From contig CAZOOP010000001.1 of assembly GCA_964581465.1 (NCBI GenBank), positions 1 to 64,000 of the forward strand: a stretch of 64,000 nucleotides of DNA, given 5' to 3'. Both the position numbers and the translations under genes were made by a program. This DNA is from WJMB01 sp964581465. GTDB lineage: Bacteria > RBG-13-66-14. Under the pieces are notes generated by a model. The model had not been told where the DNA came from. It did not search any database and saw nothing but the letters and a program-made list of their open reading frames with translations. The first letter of the stretch is position 1. The number at the start of each line of letters is the position of its first letter. Of this stretch, positions 16,950-26,281 are shown one piece after another.

Positions 16950-17257
16950 CAAGGCTCTCGAGGCTCTCGTTCTGGTGCCCGTGCCCGCGTCTTGACGGCG
17001 GTTCACGCAGGGAGGGGTAAAAGGGATCACTTCGTGGCAACGGACCATAGTATTACTGGATAGCATTTAGATAAAAGCGGTTAGCTCATAAATAAGAGCG
17101 CACATCGAACTAGATGCTTGTGGCAAGTACGTGGATTAACACAATCTTTAGGCGCCCGTAGCGGCGGCTCACACTATAAACTACCTGAAGCCGTGTGCCT
17201 CGATGACCATGCTTCGATCCCAAGCAGCCTGTCAACATGCATTGATAATGAAGGCAT

Positions 17258-17582
17258 CATGGAATGTGTTCGGGCCAAATCAGGCTGATTGGGATCAACC
17301 TGCCGGGCCGTTATTGACTCCCTGAAATGCGCCGTTTATGAGTAAACGCTCATTTAGCATGCCATTATTGCTTGTTATTACGATACTTAGCGTTAGTGGC
17401 AATCTGCTGTCAGGTCAGATACGTGTCCGCTGATATCTCGCTAAGGATCGTCAACGATCTGAGCCGTATTCGCCCCCACTTCACAACTGGTCGCTCTGTG
17501 TCAGGTATCGAATAATCATCACATCTATTATCAACAGGATACAATCACAATCAGGTCCGGATAGGGTATACGATGCCTACGG
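17258..17582 (+). repeat. Dispersed repeat family 2, copy Y
   Basis: Counterpart of 7559-7869: shared CAAAT/GCAGGCTGATT, ACGCTCATTT, CTTGTTATTACGATACTTAG, CAATCTGCTGTCA, GCTGATATCTCGCTAA and terminal ATACAATC...TATACGATGCC. Limits are approximate. Confidence 0.6.
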
Positions 17583-17634
17583 GTAAGTCAGGTTTAATGC
17601 CACCAGGCCACCCACGGACCGTGACGGCTACTCA

Positions 17635-17698
17635 GCTATAAAGCGCATACTGACAAGCGATTAGCAATTGATGTCTGTTCGGGCGCTTGTGATAATCC
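17635..17698 (+). repeat. Truncated end of repeat family 1 (copy C)
   Basis: Only the last 60 or so bases of the family are present: AGCTATAAAGCG...GATTAGCAATTGATGTCTGTTC...TTGTGATAATCCC. It directly follows family-2 copy Y. Confidence 0.55.
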
Positions 17699-17852
17699 CC
17701 TCTTCGAAGCATCGCCCTCACCAGAGAAGACGGCTGATACGTGGCTATGTCGAACAATGCTACACACCGTTGGGGCGGCTGGCGGTTAGGAGCTGATCAA
17801 ACAGCCCTGAGCCACACAAACGGGCAGTGGCTGCACAAGCGGCTTAATCATT

Positions 17853-18191
17853 GCGAATATCACTCGTATCTGAACTGACTCATCCAGCTAATAGATTATC
17901 ATTCAATGCTTTATAGCTCATCGTCGCCGCCATTGTCGTGCCTTTGTTTGGTGACGATATACCTGGACTTCCATTTAGTTCCGCTGGAAGCCGAAGGCTG
18001 TTGGTTTCATTCAGGTTTCGACAATGCTGTGGGTGAGGGATATGTTGACGGCGCTCTATTGCCTGCTTTAGCAGCTTCGAACGTTATCCGCCTTCGCTGC
18101 TTGACGCCCCGCTGAGGCTAATCTCCAAGCACCATTCTCGAGGTGGCTTTCCCGAGTTGCCAATGTGTTGTTCGTCTTCTGTGATGACCCC
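17853..18191 (-). repeat. Dispersed repeat family 1, copy D
   Basis: A 339-bp copy, inverse orientation, closest to copy A (shared CTCGAGAATGGTGCTTGGAG and AAGCTGCTAAAGCAGGCAAT). The minus strand starts GGGGTCATCAC; the far end is degraded to GTGATATTCGC. Confidence 0.8.
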
Positions 18192-18518
18192 ATCTACATG
18201 TTAGAAACGTGCTTTATTATCACCCATTCAGTCTACTCGGGCTCATAAGTGCAACAATAACATGCATAAAGAGTGCTAGTGATAATATCTGGATCAAAGC
18301 GCGAAGCATCAAGAAGGCAACTAGCTGCTTGGTGAACCTCTAGTTGTCCGCCCTATTCGGTCCGAACACGTTCCATGATGACCTAAACAATTAGTTCGCA
18401 TCGTTCTTCGGAAGCTTCGCAGATACCGCTCGAAGAGCCCTCCAACGCCACACCCGGACCTGCTCACCCCCCCCGCGATGTCACCCGACCACAACAGGCC
18501 GACCACCCGGGCGACCCC

Positions 18519-19085
18519 TCAGCGACGGCGAGGTTTGCGGTCCTTGGGGAGCCGCCGCTCGCCGAGGAACAGGTCGAACTCCAGGTTGAAGCGCTCGGCC
18601 AGGTAGCCGTCGGCGGTCAGCTCGCGCTCCAGGGTCCGCAGGAAGGCCACCACCAGGCGGGCGGAACGACGGCGGCCGTAGTAACGAGGATCGACCACGT
18701 CGTTGGCGACCAGAGCCTCCCCGAAGGCCTCCAGCAGCCGCGCCGGGTCCAGGTGAATGGTCTCGTCTTCTCCGCCGATGGGTCCCAGCAGGCGGTCCAG
18801 GCGCTGGCTGCGGAAGAGCTCCTCGAAGATCAGGCTGGCCCCGTCGGCCCCGGCCGGTCCCTCGCGGGCGAACTCGGCGCAGGCCCGGCGGACCAGTCGC
18901 TGGAAGGTGCCGCCGTGGAGCAGGTTGTCGTTGCCCCAGCGCAGCACCTCGTAGAGAAAGCCGCGGCGGAACTCCGCGGCGTAGCGACGCAACTGGGCGG
19001 CGTAGCCCTCGCCCCCGTCGCTTTCGTCTTCGTCGGCGAGAGGTCGCGTGGTTTCGTCGTCGGGGCTGACGGGAAGGTCGTCCAC
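18519..19085 (-). CDS. Hypothetical protein coupled to GspE-like pseudo-ATPase
   Basis: About 188 residues, acidic N-terminus then mixed helical, ending in a basic tail (KDRKPRRR). No signal peptide, membrane segment or known motif seen. I placed the start at the GTG at 19085, eight bases after the upstream stop. The frame stays open further upstream, but that part overlaps the ATPase-like gene and reads as shadow; the ribosome binding site is weak. Its only clue is co-transcription with the GspE/PilB-like protein. Confidence 0.55.
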   Translation of the reverse strand: MDDLPVSPDDETTRPLADEDESDGGEGYAAQLRRYAAEFRRGFLYEVLRWGNDNLLHGGTFQRLVRRACAEFAREGPAGADGASLIFEELFRSQRLDRLLGPIGGEDETIHLDPARLLEAFGEALVANDVVDPRYYGRRRSARLVVAFLRTLERELTADGYLAERFNLEFDLFLGERRLPKDRKPRRR

Positions 19086-19092
19086 GGGCGGC

Positions 19093-20784
19093 TCAGGTAA
19101 GGCGCAGGATCTCGGCCACGGAGACCTCGCCCTTGAGCGCCAAATCGAGGGCGGCCTCGCGGGCGGTGCGCAGACCGGTGCGCCGGGCGGCGCGGGAGAG
19201 CTCCTCGATGGAGAGCTCACCGGCGAGGAGCTGACGAATCTGGGCGTTGGGCTCGAGCTGCTCGTAGATGCTGACGGTGCCCCCGGAGCCGGTGTGCTCG
19301 CAGGCGACGCAGCCCGGGGCCTCGTAGAAGGTGAAGGGACGGGTGGCGGCGATCTTCAGGCTCTGCAGCACGGCTTTGGAGGGGCTGTAGGGGCGCTTGC
19401 ACTGTGGGCAGAGGCGGCGTAGCTGACGCTGGCTGACGGCCAGCAGCAGGGAGCTGGCGAAGAGGAAGGGCTCGTCGCTCATCTGGCGCAGGGCCAGCAG
19501 GCCGGAGATGATCCCGGAGCTGGGCAGGCGCAGCAGGATCAGCGTCCGGGCGTAGGCGGCGCTGATCACCCGCCGGGCGACCTCGGCGGTGGGCAGGTCG
19601 TCGACGAAGAGCACGTCGGGGTCCTGGAGCAGGGCGGCGTCGACGGCGGCTGGGTAGCTCAGCCCCTCCTCGGCCAGGGGCCGCAGGGTGTCCACGCCGG
19701 ACAGGCCGTAGCTGGTCTGGCCCTCGACGGTGATCACCGCCCGGTGACGCAGGTCCAACCGGTCAAGCAGGGAGTAGATCAGATCCTTCTTGCCCGAAAA
19801 CGGCGGCCCGGTGAAGATCACCAGGCCGTGACGGCTCTCCCCGGCCTCGTCGAGCAGGCGGACCAGCTCCGCCGGAGTCTCGAGCTCCTCGTAGCCGGGA
19901 ACCTGACCCTGACGGGCCTCCAGGCGCAGCAGCGCCCGCTCGCCGCCCAGGGTGGGCGTGAAGTGGGCGGCCACGGCGATGGGCTTGCCGCCGACGTTCA
20001 TCCTGAAGTGGCCCTGCTGGGGACCGCCGCGCTCCGCCGAGGACATCCCGGCCAGCACCTTGATCTGGTTGAGCAGCGTCCGCGAACCCCGGGGCGGCGC
20101 GGCGGGTCCGGGCTCCAACTTGCCGCCCAGGCGGAAACGGATCTCGAGGCGACCCTCGCTGAGCCGCAGGTGGATGCTGTGCGCCCCGAGTTCGAGAGCT
20201 TCGGCGAGGAGGCTGACCGCGGCGTTGTCTCCTCCGGCGGTCGGCGGAGTTCCGGACTCGGGCTCGTAGGCGCGCCGGGGTGGCGGGGCGTAGCGTTCCC
20301 GCGTCTGGGTTCGGGGCGGCGGCGGAGCGTCCCGGGAGGGGACGGCGTCGCTGTAGACCTCGTCCAGGGCGTCGGCCAGCTCACCCTCGAGCATCAGGTA
20401 GGGCCTGATCTCCATCCCTGTTGCAAAGGCCAGCTCGTCGAGCATCGCCACGTTCTCCGGCTCGGCGGTGCCCACGGCCAGCTTGCGGCGGTCGCTCTTC
20501 AATGGCACCACGCCGTACTTCTTGGCCAGGCGCACCGGCAGCAGCCCAGCCAAATCGACATTGAAGCGGAAGCCCTCGGGAACGGGCTCGACATCGGCCT
20601 GCTCGGCCAGCAGCTTTTTCAACTGGCGCCGGGAGAGCAACCCTTCATTGACCGCCAGCGTCCCCAACAGACCGCCGGTCTGCTCGGCGCGGCGCATCAG
20701 CCGCCGGACCTCCTCGGCGGAGGCCAGGCCCTGTTCGATGATCAACTCTCCCAGGGGCTTGCGCGGCAAGGTCGCTCCTTGCAA
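19093..20784 (-). CDS. GspE/PilB-like secretion ATPase homolog with degenerate ATP site
   Basis: A 563-residue protein with the layout of type II secretion/type IV pilus ATPases. Order: MshEN-type N-domain (10-145), a proline-rich linker (146-185), an N2-like domain and a C-terminal ATPase core. The zinc ribbon is intact (C459, C462, C492, C495). The Walker A is GPPFSGKK at 326-333, with K where T/S is needed. The usual GEIRD Walker B region reads VLFVDDLPTAE (391-401). So it probably does not hydrolyse ATP. The second MshEN repeat lacks the R of RLG, so c-di-GMP binding is uncertain. A regulator or decoy of pilus/secretion motors is possible. Confidence 0.8.
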   Translation of the reverse strand: MQGATLPRKPLGELIIEQGLASAEEVRRLMRRAEQTGGLLGTLAVNEGLLSRRQLKKLLAEQADVEPVPEGFRFNVDLAGLLPVRLAKKYGVVPLKSDRRKLAVGTAEPENVAMLDELAFATGMEIRPYLMLEGELADALDEVYSDAVPSRDAPPPPRTQTRERYAPPPRRAYEPESGTPPTAGGDNAAVSLLAEALELGAHSIHLRLSEGRLEIRFRLGGKLEPGPAAPPRGSRTLLNQIKVLAGMSSAERGGPQQGHFRMNVGGKPIAVAAHFTPTLGGERALLRLEARQGQVPGYEELETPAELVRLLDEAGESRHGLVIFTGPPFSGKKDLIYSLLDRLDLRHRAVITVEGQTSYGLSGVDTLRPLAEEGLSYPAAVDAALLQDPDVLFVDDLPTAEVARRVISAAYARTLILLRLPSSGIISGLLALRQMSDEPFLFASSLLLAVSQRQLRRLCPQCKRPYSPSKAVLQSLKIAATRPFTFYEAPGCVACEHTGSGGTVSIYEQLEPNAQIRQLLAGELSIEELSRAARRTGLRTAREAALDLALKGEVSVAEILRLT

Positions 20785-20835
20785 GGATTTACATGATGAG
20801 TGTAGCAGACTTCGCGGCGGGTAGTCCAGCCGGGC

Positions 20836-21138
20836 CTAGTCGACCCGGCGCCAGAGATACCAGCCTCCCAGACGGTCCCGCTCCGGGCGGCGGTCGTAAT
20901 ACAGATCGTAGACGCCGTCCCCGGTCTCCAGGCGAAAGTAGGTCCGGCCAACCCCCCAAGAGCTACGCTTTCCGCCCCGGATCGCGAAGAGGGGCCGTCC
21001 GCCGCGACCCCGGCGCGGATCGGGCCGGAAGGCCGTCCACTGGCGCACAAGGCGTCTGACCGTGTAGCGGCGGCCCCGCCAGATGAAGGCCGAAGGAACC
21101 TCGGCCACCTTCAGCGGCAGCCGGTCTGGCGTCTCCAC
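20836..21138 (-). CDS. Small DUF6504-like protein
   Basis: A 100-residue basic protein with the pattern P-x-A-F-I-W-R-G-R-R-Y-T-V-R-R at the start and T-Y-F-R-L-E-T-G-D-G-V-Y-D-L-Y-Y-D at the end. That resembles the small DUF6504 family, whose members have unknown function and are sometimes found near DNA polymerase genes. Family assignment is from memory of the pattern. The minus-strand promoter candidate is the right arm of nested palindrome copy 2, about 230 bases upstream. Confidence 0.55.
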   Translation of the reverse strand: METPDRLPLKVAEVPSAFIWRGRRYTVRRLVRQWTAFRPDPRRGRGGRPLFAIRGGKRSSWGVGRTYFRLETGDGVYDLYYDRRPERDRLGGWYLWRRVD

Positions 21139-21260
21139 ACTGACGGCCTCGCCGATGTAGCTTCCGACGGCGCCTCCCCGGCTCGCGGAATGTCAACACA
21201 GTAACGGGGGCAGGCTTAGATGGCCAACCCCGTCAGAAAGAATCACCCAACCGCAACATG

Positions 21261-21441
21261 CCGAGACCTCGGCGGAATCCGCCCGGTAACGCCCCACCCC
21301 GGATCCGGTTTTGGCACGTTTCTTGCGCCGGCGCGCGGGGCCGGGCGCCGGGCACGATCGATTCCGCAAGAAACGTGCCAAAACCTGCGTTCCCGACGCG
21401 TCGCGGGTGCGACGGCCGGCGCACCCCCGCCGAGGTCTCGG
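21261..21441. repeat. Nested palindrome family, copy 2
   Basis: Outer arms CCGAGACCTCGGCGG (21261-21275) and its perfect complement (21427-21441). Inner arms 21307-21327 and 21365-21385 are perfect over 21 bases with a 37-base loop. It starts 22 bases after the RND exporter stop. Confidence 0.9.
21366..21380 (-). promoter_or_regulatory. Sigma-54-like element facing the DUF6504-like gene
   Basis: The minus strand reads TGGCACGTTTCTTGC in the right inner arm of palindrome copy 2. Confidence 0.5.
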
Positions 21442-21462
21442 TTTGAGGCGGGGGTTCCGCTG

Positions 21463-24237
21463 TTAGATCCTCAGGCCCAGGCGCTCGAAGACCTTGATCA
21501 GGGCGGGCAGCAGCAGCACACTGGTCAGGAAGCAGGCGATCACGCCCAGGGTCAGCGAGAGGCCCATGCTGGCCAGGCCCTGCATCTTGGCGAAGATCAT
21601 CGAGGCGAAGCCGATGCCCGTGGTGATACTGGTCAGCATCACGGCGCGGCCGGTGCGCGACATGGTGCGTTCGAGGGGCTTGGCGGCGGCGAGCTCGGCC
21701 CCGGCGGCGGTGAGCGACCTCTCCCGGCGGTAGCGGTGGATGATGTGCACGCCGTCGTCGATACCGATGCCCAGGATCAGCGGCAGCGAGAAGTAGTTCA
21801 TGAAGTTGAGCTTGATGCCCAGCAGCGCCATGGTGCCGAAGAGGATAATCCCGCCGAAGGCCAGGGGCACCAGGGCCAGAATGACGGTGTGCAGCTTGCG
21901 GAAGTCGATCAGCAAAAGCAGGACGATGATCCCCAGGGCGATCAGGGTGGCCAGGACGCCGTCATCGCCGAACTGGCCCATCATGCTGTGGAATAGCGAG
22001 CCGACGCCCACGGCGCTGGGCACGGTCTGGGCGACGCCCTCGACGAAGGTGTCCAGGTTGTCCCGGGACTTCCAGAGGTCGAAGCGGGGGAAGATGGTGA
22101 CCAGGAACTCGTCGTCGTGGCGCCCCCGGTAGCGGGTGAGCATGTCGTCGGTGAGGTCGTCGAGCTCGACGCGTTCGGGATTGGTGAAGCCCCTGCCGCC
22201 GTCGCCGAGGAGCCAGGCGCGCTGCTCGGCGAAGTAGTAATCGTCGAGGACGGCCAGCCGTCGGGCGGCGGCGGCGGGGTCCGCGCGCAGCTCGGCGGCC
22301 AGGGCGGCCAGGGGTGACTCCTCGTCGGAGCCGTAGGCGGTGTACTGCTCGCAGCGGGTCTGCAGTTGGCTCAGGGCGCCGAGTTCGGCCATGGTGCGCA
22401 GCTCGAGGATGTTCATCTCGAGGCGCTCGAGCTCGTCGGCCAGACGCAGGATCGCCGCTTCGTCGGGCGGCGGCGGGGCCTCCCAGGCGGCCACCATGCC
22501 GCGGAACTCCGTCAGCAACGGCGCCCGGCGGGCGTACTCCTCGTCGGTGGGGATGAAGCGCGAGACCGTGTCGACCTCGCCGATGTAGCCCTTGTCCTTG
22601 AGCTTGTCGTGGACCTCGCGGCACTCGTCGACGGATTCGGCGATGAACAGGGAGTAGTCCGGAGAGAGGTCGAACTCCTCCTCGATGCGCTTGGCCAGCT
22701 CGATGGACTCCAGGCCCTTGGGCTCCATGTTGTAGAAGTTCCAGTCGAACTCGCTCCAAGTGATGGCGGAGAAGAGCAGGAAGCCGCCGACGGCCAGCCC
22801 GACAACGGCGAAGAGCCAGGGTCGCCTGTCGATGGCCCGGCCCAGGCGTCCCAGGATGCTGAACTCCACCGCCGAGCCGCCCAGCCTGGAGGTCTTGCCC
22901 CGCTTCTCGCGGAACTTCTCGCGCACGGCCAGTAGCGCCGGCAAGACCAGCATCATCGCCAGCAGGGCGAAGATGATCGCCACACCGCTGACGAAGCCCA
23001 TGTCCTGGACGCCCTGCATCTTGCCGGCCAGCAGGGCGAAGAAGGCCGCCGCGGTGGTCAGGGCGCCGGTGATGATCCCGCTGCCCGAGCGCTGGAGGCC
23101 TTCGGCCAGGGCGTCCTCGACGTTCAGGCCGTCTGCCCGGGCCTCGTTGACTCCGGCGATGATATGGATGGCGTAGTCGATGCCCAGCCCGATGATGAAC
23201 AGGGAGAAGAACATCGACATCATGTTCAGGTTGCCCGAGTAGAGGTAGATCGCCCCCGCCGTCCAGGTGATCGCGAAGATCAGCGGCACGGCGGTCATCA
23301 GCGGCGCCACCAGCATGCGGAAGAAGAAGATCAGCGTCAGCAGCACCAGGGCCAGGGCGATCAGACTGGAGAACTTCATGTCGCCGATGCCGGCTTCCAT
23401 CTCGTCGCGCTGCAGGGCCAGGGCGCCGGCCAGGCCGACATCGAGCTTGCCTTCGTAGGACTCCCGGGCCGCGGTCTTCTCGACGACGGCCTCGATGCCG
23501 TTGACGCCGTCCTGGAGCATGTCGATGTCATCGATGCCGAAGTTCGGCTGGATCCACATCAACATGTAATCGTAGTTGGGGCTGAAGATGTAGGGCTCGC
23601 CGATGAACATGTCGTGGACGGCCCGGCGGGCGACGGTGGTGGAGTCGCTCTCGTCGCGACCCGTCAGGTGCCCGGCGGTCAGTCCGGCGAAGCGGAACAT
23701 CCCATCGATGCGCTGGACGGCTTCGTTCTCACGCTCGCGCCCCTGGACGCCCTCGCCGATGTAGCTGGACTCCAGCGAGTCGTTGAGCGCCGTGAGGTGA
23801 TCGGCCAGACCCGGTCCCTCGAAGAAGGAGCGCAGGCGGACCAGGTCGGCCTCTTTAAGCAGCATCAGGCCGTGGTTACTGACGAAGTCGTTGTCAGAGC
23901 GGTAGTTGACCCAGTGAACGTATTCGTCGAGCTCCTCCAGGCGCGGGGCCAGCTCGGCGGCGAAGGCCTTCATCAACTCGCGGTCCTCGCCCTGGACGAC
24001 CACGCTGATGAAGTTGGCCGAGTCGAAGGCGTCGAGGATCTCCTGGAAGGCGTCGACCTGGGGATCGTCGGCGGGCAGCACGTCGGTCATGTGGGTGCGG
24101 AAGGTCAGCTCGTTGGCCAGATAGCCGGCGGCGCCGGTGAGCACCAGGGCGCCGAGAATGATCCACCAGCGCCGCCGGGCGGCGAAGCGGCCCAAGCGCC
24201 CCAGGAAGCGACTGCGCTTGCTCTTGTGTTCGCTCAC
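21463..24237 (-). CDS. RND superfamily (MMPL/HpnN-like) exporter
   Basis: A 924-residue inner-membrane transporter built as two repeats. Each repeat has one membrane segment (about 24-44 and 470-490), a large periplasmic domain, and five clustered segments (about 285-435 and 765-915). The sterol-sensing-like segments LFIIGLGIDYAIHII and LPLILGIGIDDGVHII carry the D residues of the proton relay. The size and lack of adaptor neighbours fit lipid or hopanoid exporters rather than drug pumps. It starts at GTG 24237. No partner gene is adjacent, so the cargo is unknown. Nested palindrome copy 2 starts just after its stop. Confidence 0.85.
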   Translation of the reverse strand: MSEHKSKRSRFLGRLGRFAARRRWWIILGALVLTGAAGYLANELTFRTHMTDVLPADDPQVDAFQEILDAFDSANFISVVVQGEDRELMKAFAAELAPRLEELDEYVHWVNYRSDNDFVSNHGLMLLKEADLVRLRSFFEGPGLADHLTALNDSLESSYIGEGVQGRERENEAVQRIDGMFRFAGLTAGHLTGRDESDSTTVARRAVHDMFIGEPYIFSPNYDYMLMWIQPNFGIDDIDMLQDGVNGIEAVVEKTAARESYEGKLDVGLAGALALQRDEMEAGIGDMKFSSLIALALVLLTLIFFFRMLVAPLMTAVPLIFAITWTAGAIYLYSGNLNMMSMFFSLFIIGLGIDYAIHIIAGVNEARADGLNVEDALAEGLQRSGSGIITGALTTAAAFFALLAGKMQGVQDMGFVSGVAIIFALLAMMLVLPALLAVREKFREKRGKTSRLGGSAVEFSILGRLGRAIDRRPWLFAVVGLAVGGFLLFSAITWSEFDWNFYNMEPKGLESIELAKRIEEEFDLSPDYSLFIAESVDECREVHDKLKDKGYIGEVDTVSRFIPTDEEYARRAPLLTEFRGMVAAWEAPPPPDEAAILRLADELERLEMNILELRTMAELGALSQLQTRCEQYTAYGSDEESPLAALAAELRADPAAAARRLAVLDDYYFAEQRAWLLGDGGRGFTNPERVELDDLTDDMLTRYRGRHDDEFLVTIFPRFDLWKSRDNLDTFVEGVAQTVPSAVGVGSLFHSMMGQFGDDGVLATLIALGIIVLLLLIDFRKLHTVILALVPLAFGGIILFGTMALLGIKLNFMNYFSLPLILGIGIDDGVHIIHRYRRERSLTAAGAELAAAKPLERTMSRTGRAVMLTSITTGIGFASMIFAKMQGLASMGLSLTLGVIACFLTSVLLLPALIKVFERLGLRI

Positions 24238-24389
24238 GGCTCAACCTTACCTTGGGTTGTCCTTTCTCCCGACCCCACGGTCCGGCCGGCTCGTTCGATC
24301 GGGGACAAGGTCGCTCAATAAGTGTCCACTTCTTGATTTACAAGAGGACTGCGGGGGGTTTTCACTCGCTTCTGGACCAGTGAATAGCG

Positions 24390-24600
24390 CCGGGGATCAT
24401 GTATCTTATATCTGACCGGATCGTGATTGTAACCTGCTGATAAAAAAGGTGGTTGTCCAGTTGCTTGCTGTTGCTTGCTATTGCTCGATGAGCAATCGGA
24501 AAGTGACAGCTACGAGGGATGTGCTCTTTTGACAATAGAGCAAGGGATCGTATACCGTGTTCGGACCGATACATATATGTAACGCGCTGTTAACATAAAT
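24390..24600 (-). repeat. Two terminal fragments of repeat family 2
   Basis: On the minus strand, 24390-24450 and 24545-24600 each carry the family-2 end pattern (TTATCAGC or TTAACAGC, then GTTACA, TCGG/CCGGTC, ATACGATCC or ATGATCC). The interior is missing. Confidence 0.4.
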
Positions 24601-25100
24601 GATGGGCTGTGATGCTCTGTCACAAGAAAGGGTCCCAAACAGTAGCGGAAAACAAGCAACCGACCGGCACATCAGTTGCCCAAAATGTAACCATGAGAAT
24701 CACTATAAGTTGGCCGATGGTAAATATAAATGTATGAGATGTGGCGAGAATTATACACACCGGATTCAAAAGGGAGCACAGGGCCGCCTAGCTGAAAATG
24801 CACAAGGTGAAGCAGATCGTCAACACCGACGGCTGGAAGGTCGATAACAGGCTGTCGCTCAACGGCATCCACCACAAACGCATCAACCACGACAACCCCT
24901 GGTCGATGGCGAGGTGCGTATCAACGGCCCAGAGAGCTCCCGAGGCTATGCAAAAAGCCTACAACGGCGGCTTCATACGCAACGACAGGCACTTTCGTAG
25001 AGAAAGGCCGCTCAGATTCAGCCATCGCGACGAAACCTGTCTCGACTACCTGCAGGATACACCGCTCAATTGGTCCGATCAGGTTACATTATCCCTATAA
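24599..25100 (+). pseudogene. Decayed IS1595-type transposase
   Basis: Two frame-separated remnants. The first (24599-24847) has the N-terminal zinc ribbon, CPKC...HYKLADGKYKCMRC. The second (from about 24798) matches the end of the DDE domain: NTDGWKVDNRLSLNGIHHKRINHD and a relic of the C-terminal FRFNRR-like motif (LRFSHRDE). The catalytic middle is deleted and the frames are broken, so it is inactive. GC is lower than in the neighbours, consistent with an acquired element. Confidence 0.7.
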
Positions 25101-25848
25101 CAATAAAGCCCGCATTTAGCTTGCGTTCAATATCCATTCGATTTCTACCTGTAGCTCAAGTGTAATAATTACAGTCCGTAAGGTTCCACATCATGAGACT
25201 TGGCAATATTAGCAGCACACCAGGATGGTGTACACCTGCTCGTTGAACTGCCCTTCATCTGTCCTGTATGTTCCGAGCTTATTCCTGATGCCCGGTTCTG
25301 CCAGCTTTCATCCATGCCTGTCTGCTCACAGTGTTGTCACATCCCGACAAGCGAATTGTGGCGGCAAGCCCATGCTGCACCTGGCGTTGCGCAAAACCGG
25401 AATGCTGTCGATTCCACCGGATACACCGGAAGCTCCACTGATTGAGGGCAGGCTATATGCTTGCAGTTCCCAGGTTCAGCCCTTGAACAGGATGGCCGCC
25501 TTGCCGTGTTGACGCCTTTGGCAAATCAGCTATCAAGATCAACGCCCTCGTAGTTGCTCTCCCTCGCCTCAGAAACCGGTCCGGTTCGTCGTGGTAGCTC
25601 AAAGATTGTTGACGGAATACTGGCGATAATCGCTCGGTCGACTACACGTGATAAGCACCAAGCCAACGGAGTGCTGAGCAATGGAAGCGTCGATTGGCGA
25701 GCAAGCTGAGCCGGGCGGCCCGATTCGACCCGGGCACGATCCAGCTTACCGCATTACCTCTGCTGTTCCAGACAAGCCTGAGGGTCGAGGAGATAAAGAC
25801 GGTCCACTCCAGAATGGATGACCGAGCGGACCATCGAGCCTCGGGAGC
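25101..25848. other. Decayed region after the transposase remnant
   Basis: Overlapping short ORFs occur (25200-25512), one with CPVC...CSQC, but neither is recognisable and no ribosome binding site is present. Probably non-coding debris. Confidence 0.35.
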
Positions 25849-26253
25849 TCAATCGGCGCCGTCGCCGTCGTCCTCACCCAGGATGGCGGCCACCTTGGTC
25901 AACAGCTCCCGGGTGTCGAAGGGTTTTGTCAGATAATCGACGGCCCCCTCCTGCATCGAGGTGATTTTGGCCCGGGTGCCCTCCTTGGCCGAGATCATCG
26001 CCACCGGGATTGCGGCGGTGCGCGAGTCGACCTGGAGCAGGCGCAGCACCTCCCAGCCGTCCATCTCGGGCATCATGATGTCCAACAGGATCAGATCGGG
26101 GCGGTACTGCTCGGCCAGCTCGAGGGCCTCGAAGCCGCCGCCGGCCTTGAGGACGTCGTAGCCGCTGGTATGCAGGATCAGCTCGACGATATTGACGATG
26201 TCGGGCTCGTCGTCGGCGACCAGGATGAGCTTTCTCTCGCGTGTGGATACCAT
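25849..26253 (-). CDS. Stand-alone response regulator receiver (CheY-like)
   Basis: A 134-residue single receiver domain. The acidic pocket is D14/D15, the phosphoacceptor D58 (LILLDIMMPEMDG) and K110 in LTKPF; the switch S/T is in MISAKE. The acidic tail EDDGDGAD is not part of the fold. It has no output domain and follows the EAL-domain gene by 28 bases in the same operon. It therefore probably relays a phosphorylation signal to, or together with, c-di-GMP turnover. The kinase is not in the window. Confidence 0.9.
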   Translation of the reverse strand: MVSTRERKLILVADDEPDIVNIVELILHTSGYDVLKAGGGFEALELAEQYRPDLILLDIMMPEMDGWEVLRLLQVDSRTAAIPVAMISAKEGTRAKITSMQEGAVDYLTKPFDTRELLTKVAAILGEDDGDGAD

Positions 26254-26281
26254 GGGAACGTCCCGGGTGGCGCGGCGGTGC

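Larger units (their letters stand above)
16950..18518. other. Gene-free repeat-rich region
   Basis: About 1.57 kb of lower-GC DNA without a supported gene. It holds a family-2 repeat, a truncated family-1 end and a full family-1 copy (listed separately). 18192-18518 shows nothing further. Confidence 0.6.

Noticed and set aside
25200..25512. Zinc-ribbon proteins (CPVC...CSQC)
   Set aside because: Two overlapping frames, no ribosome binding site, no recognisable fold, adjoining a decayed transposase.
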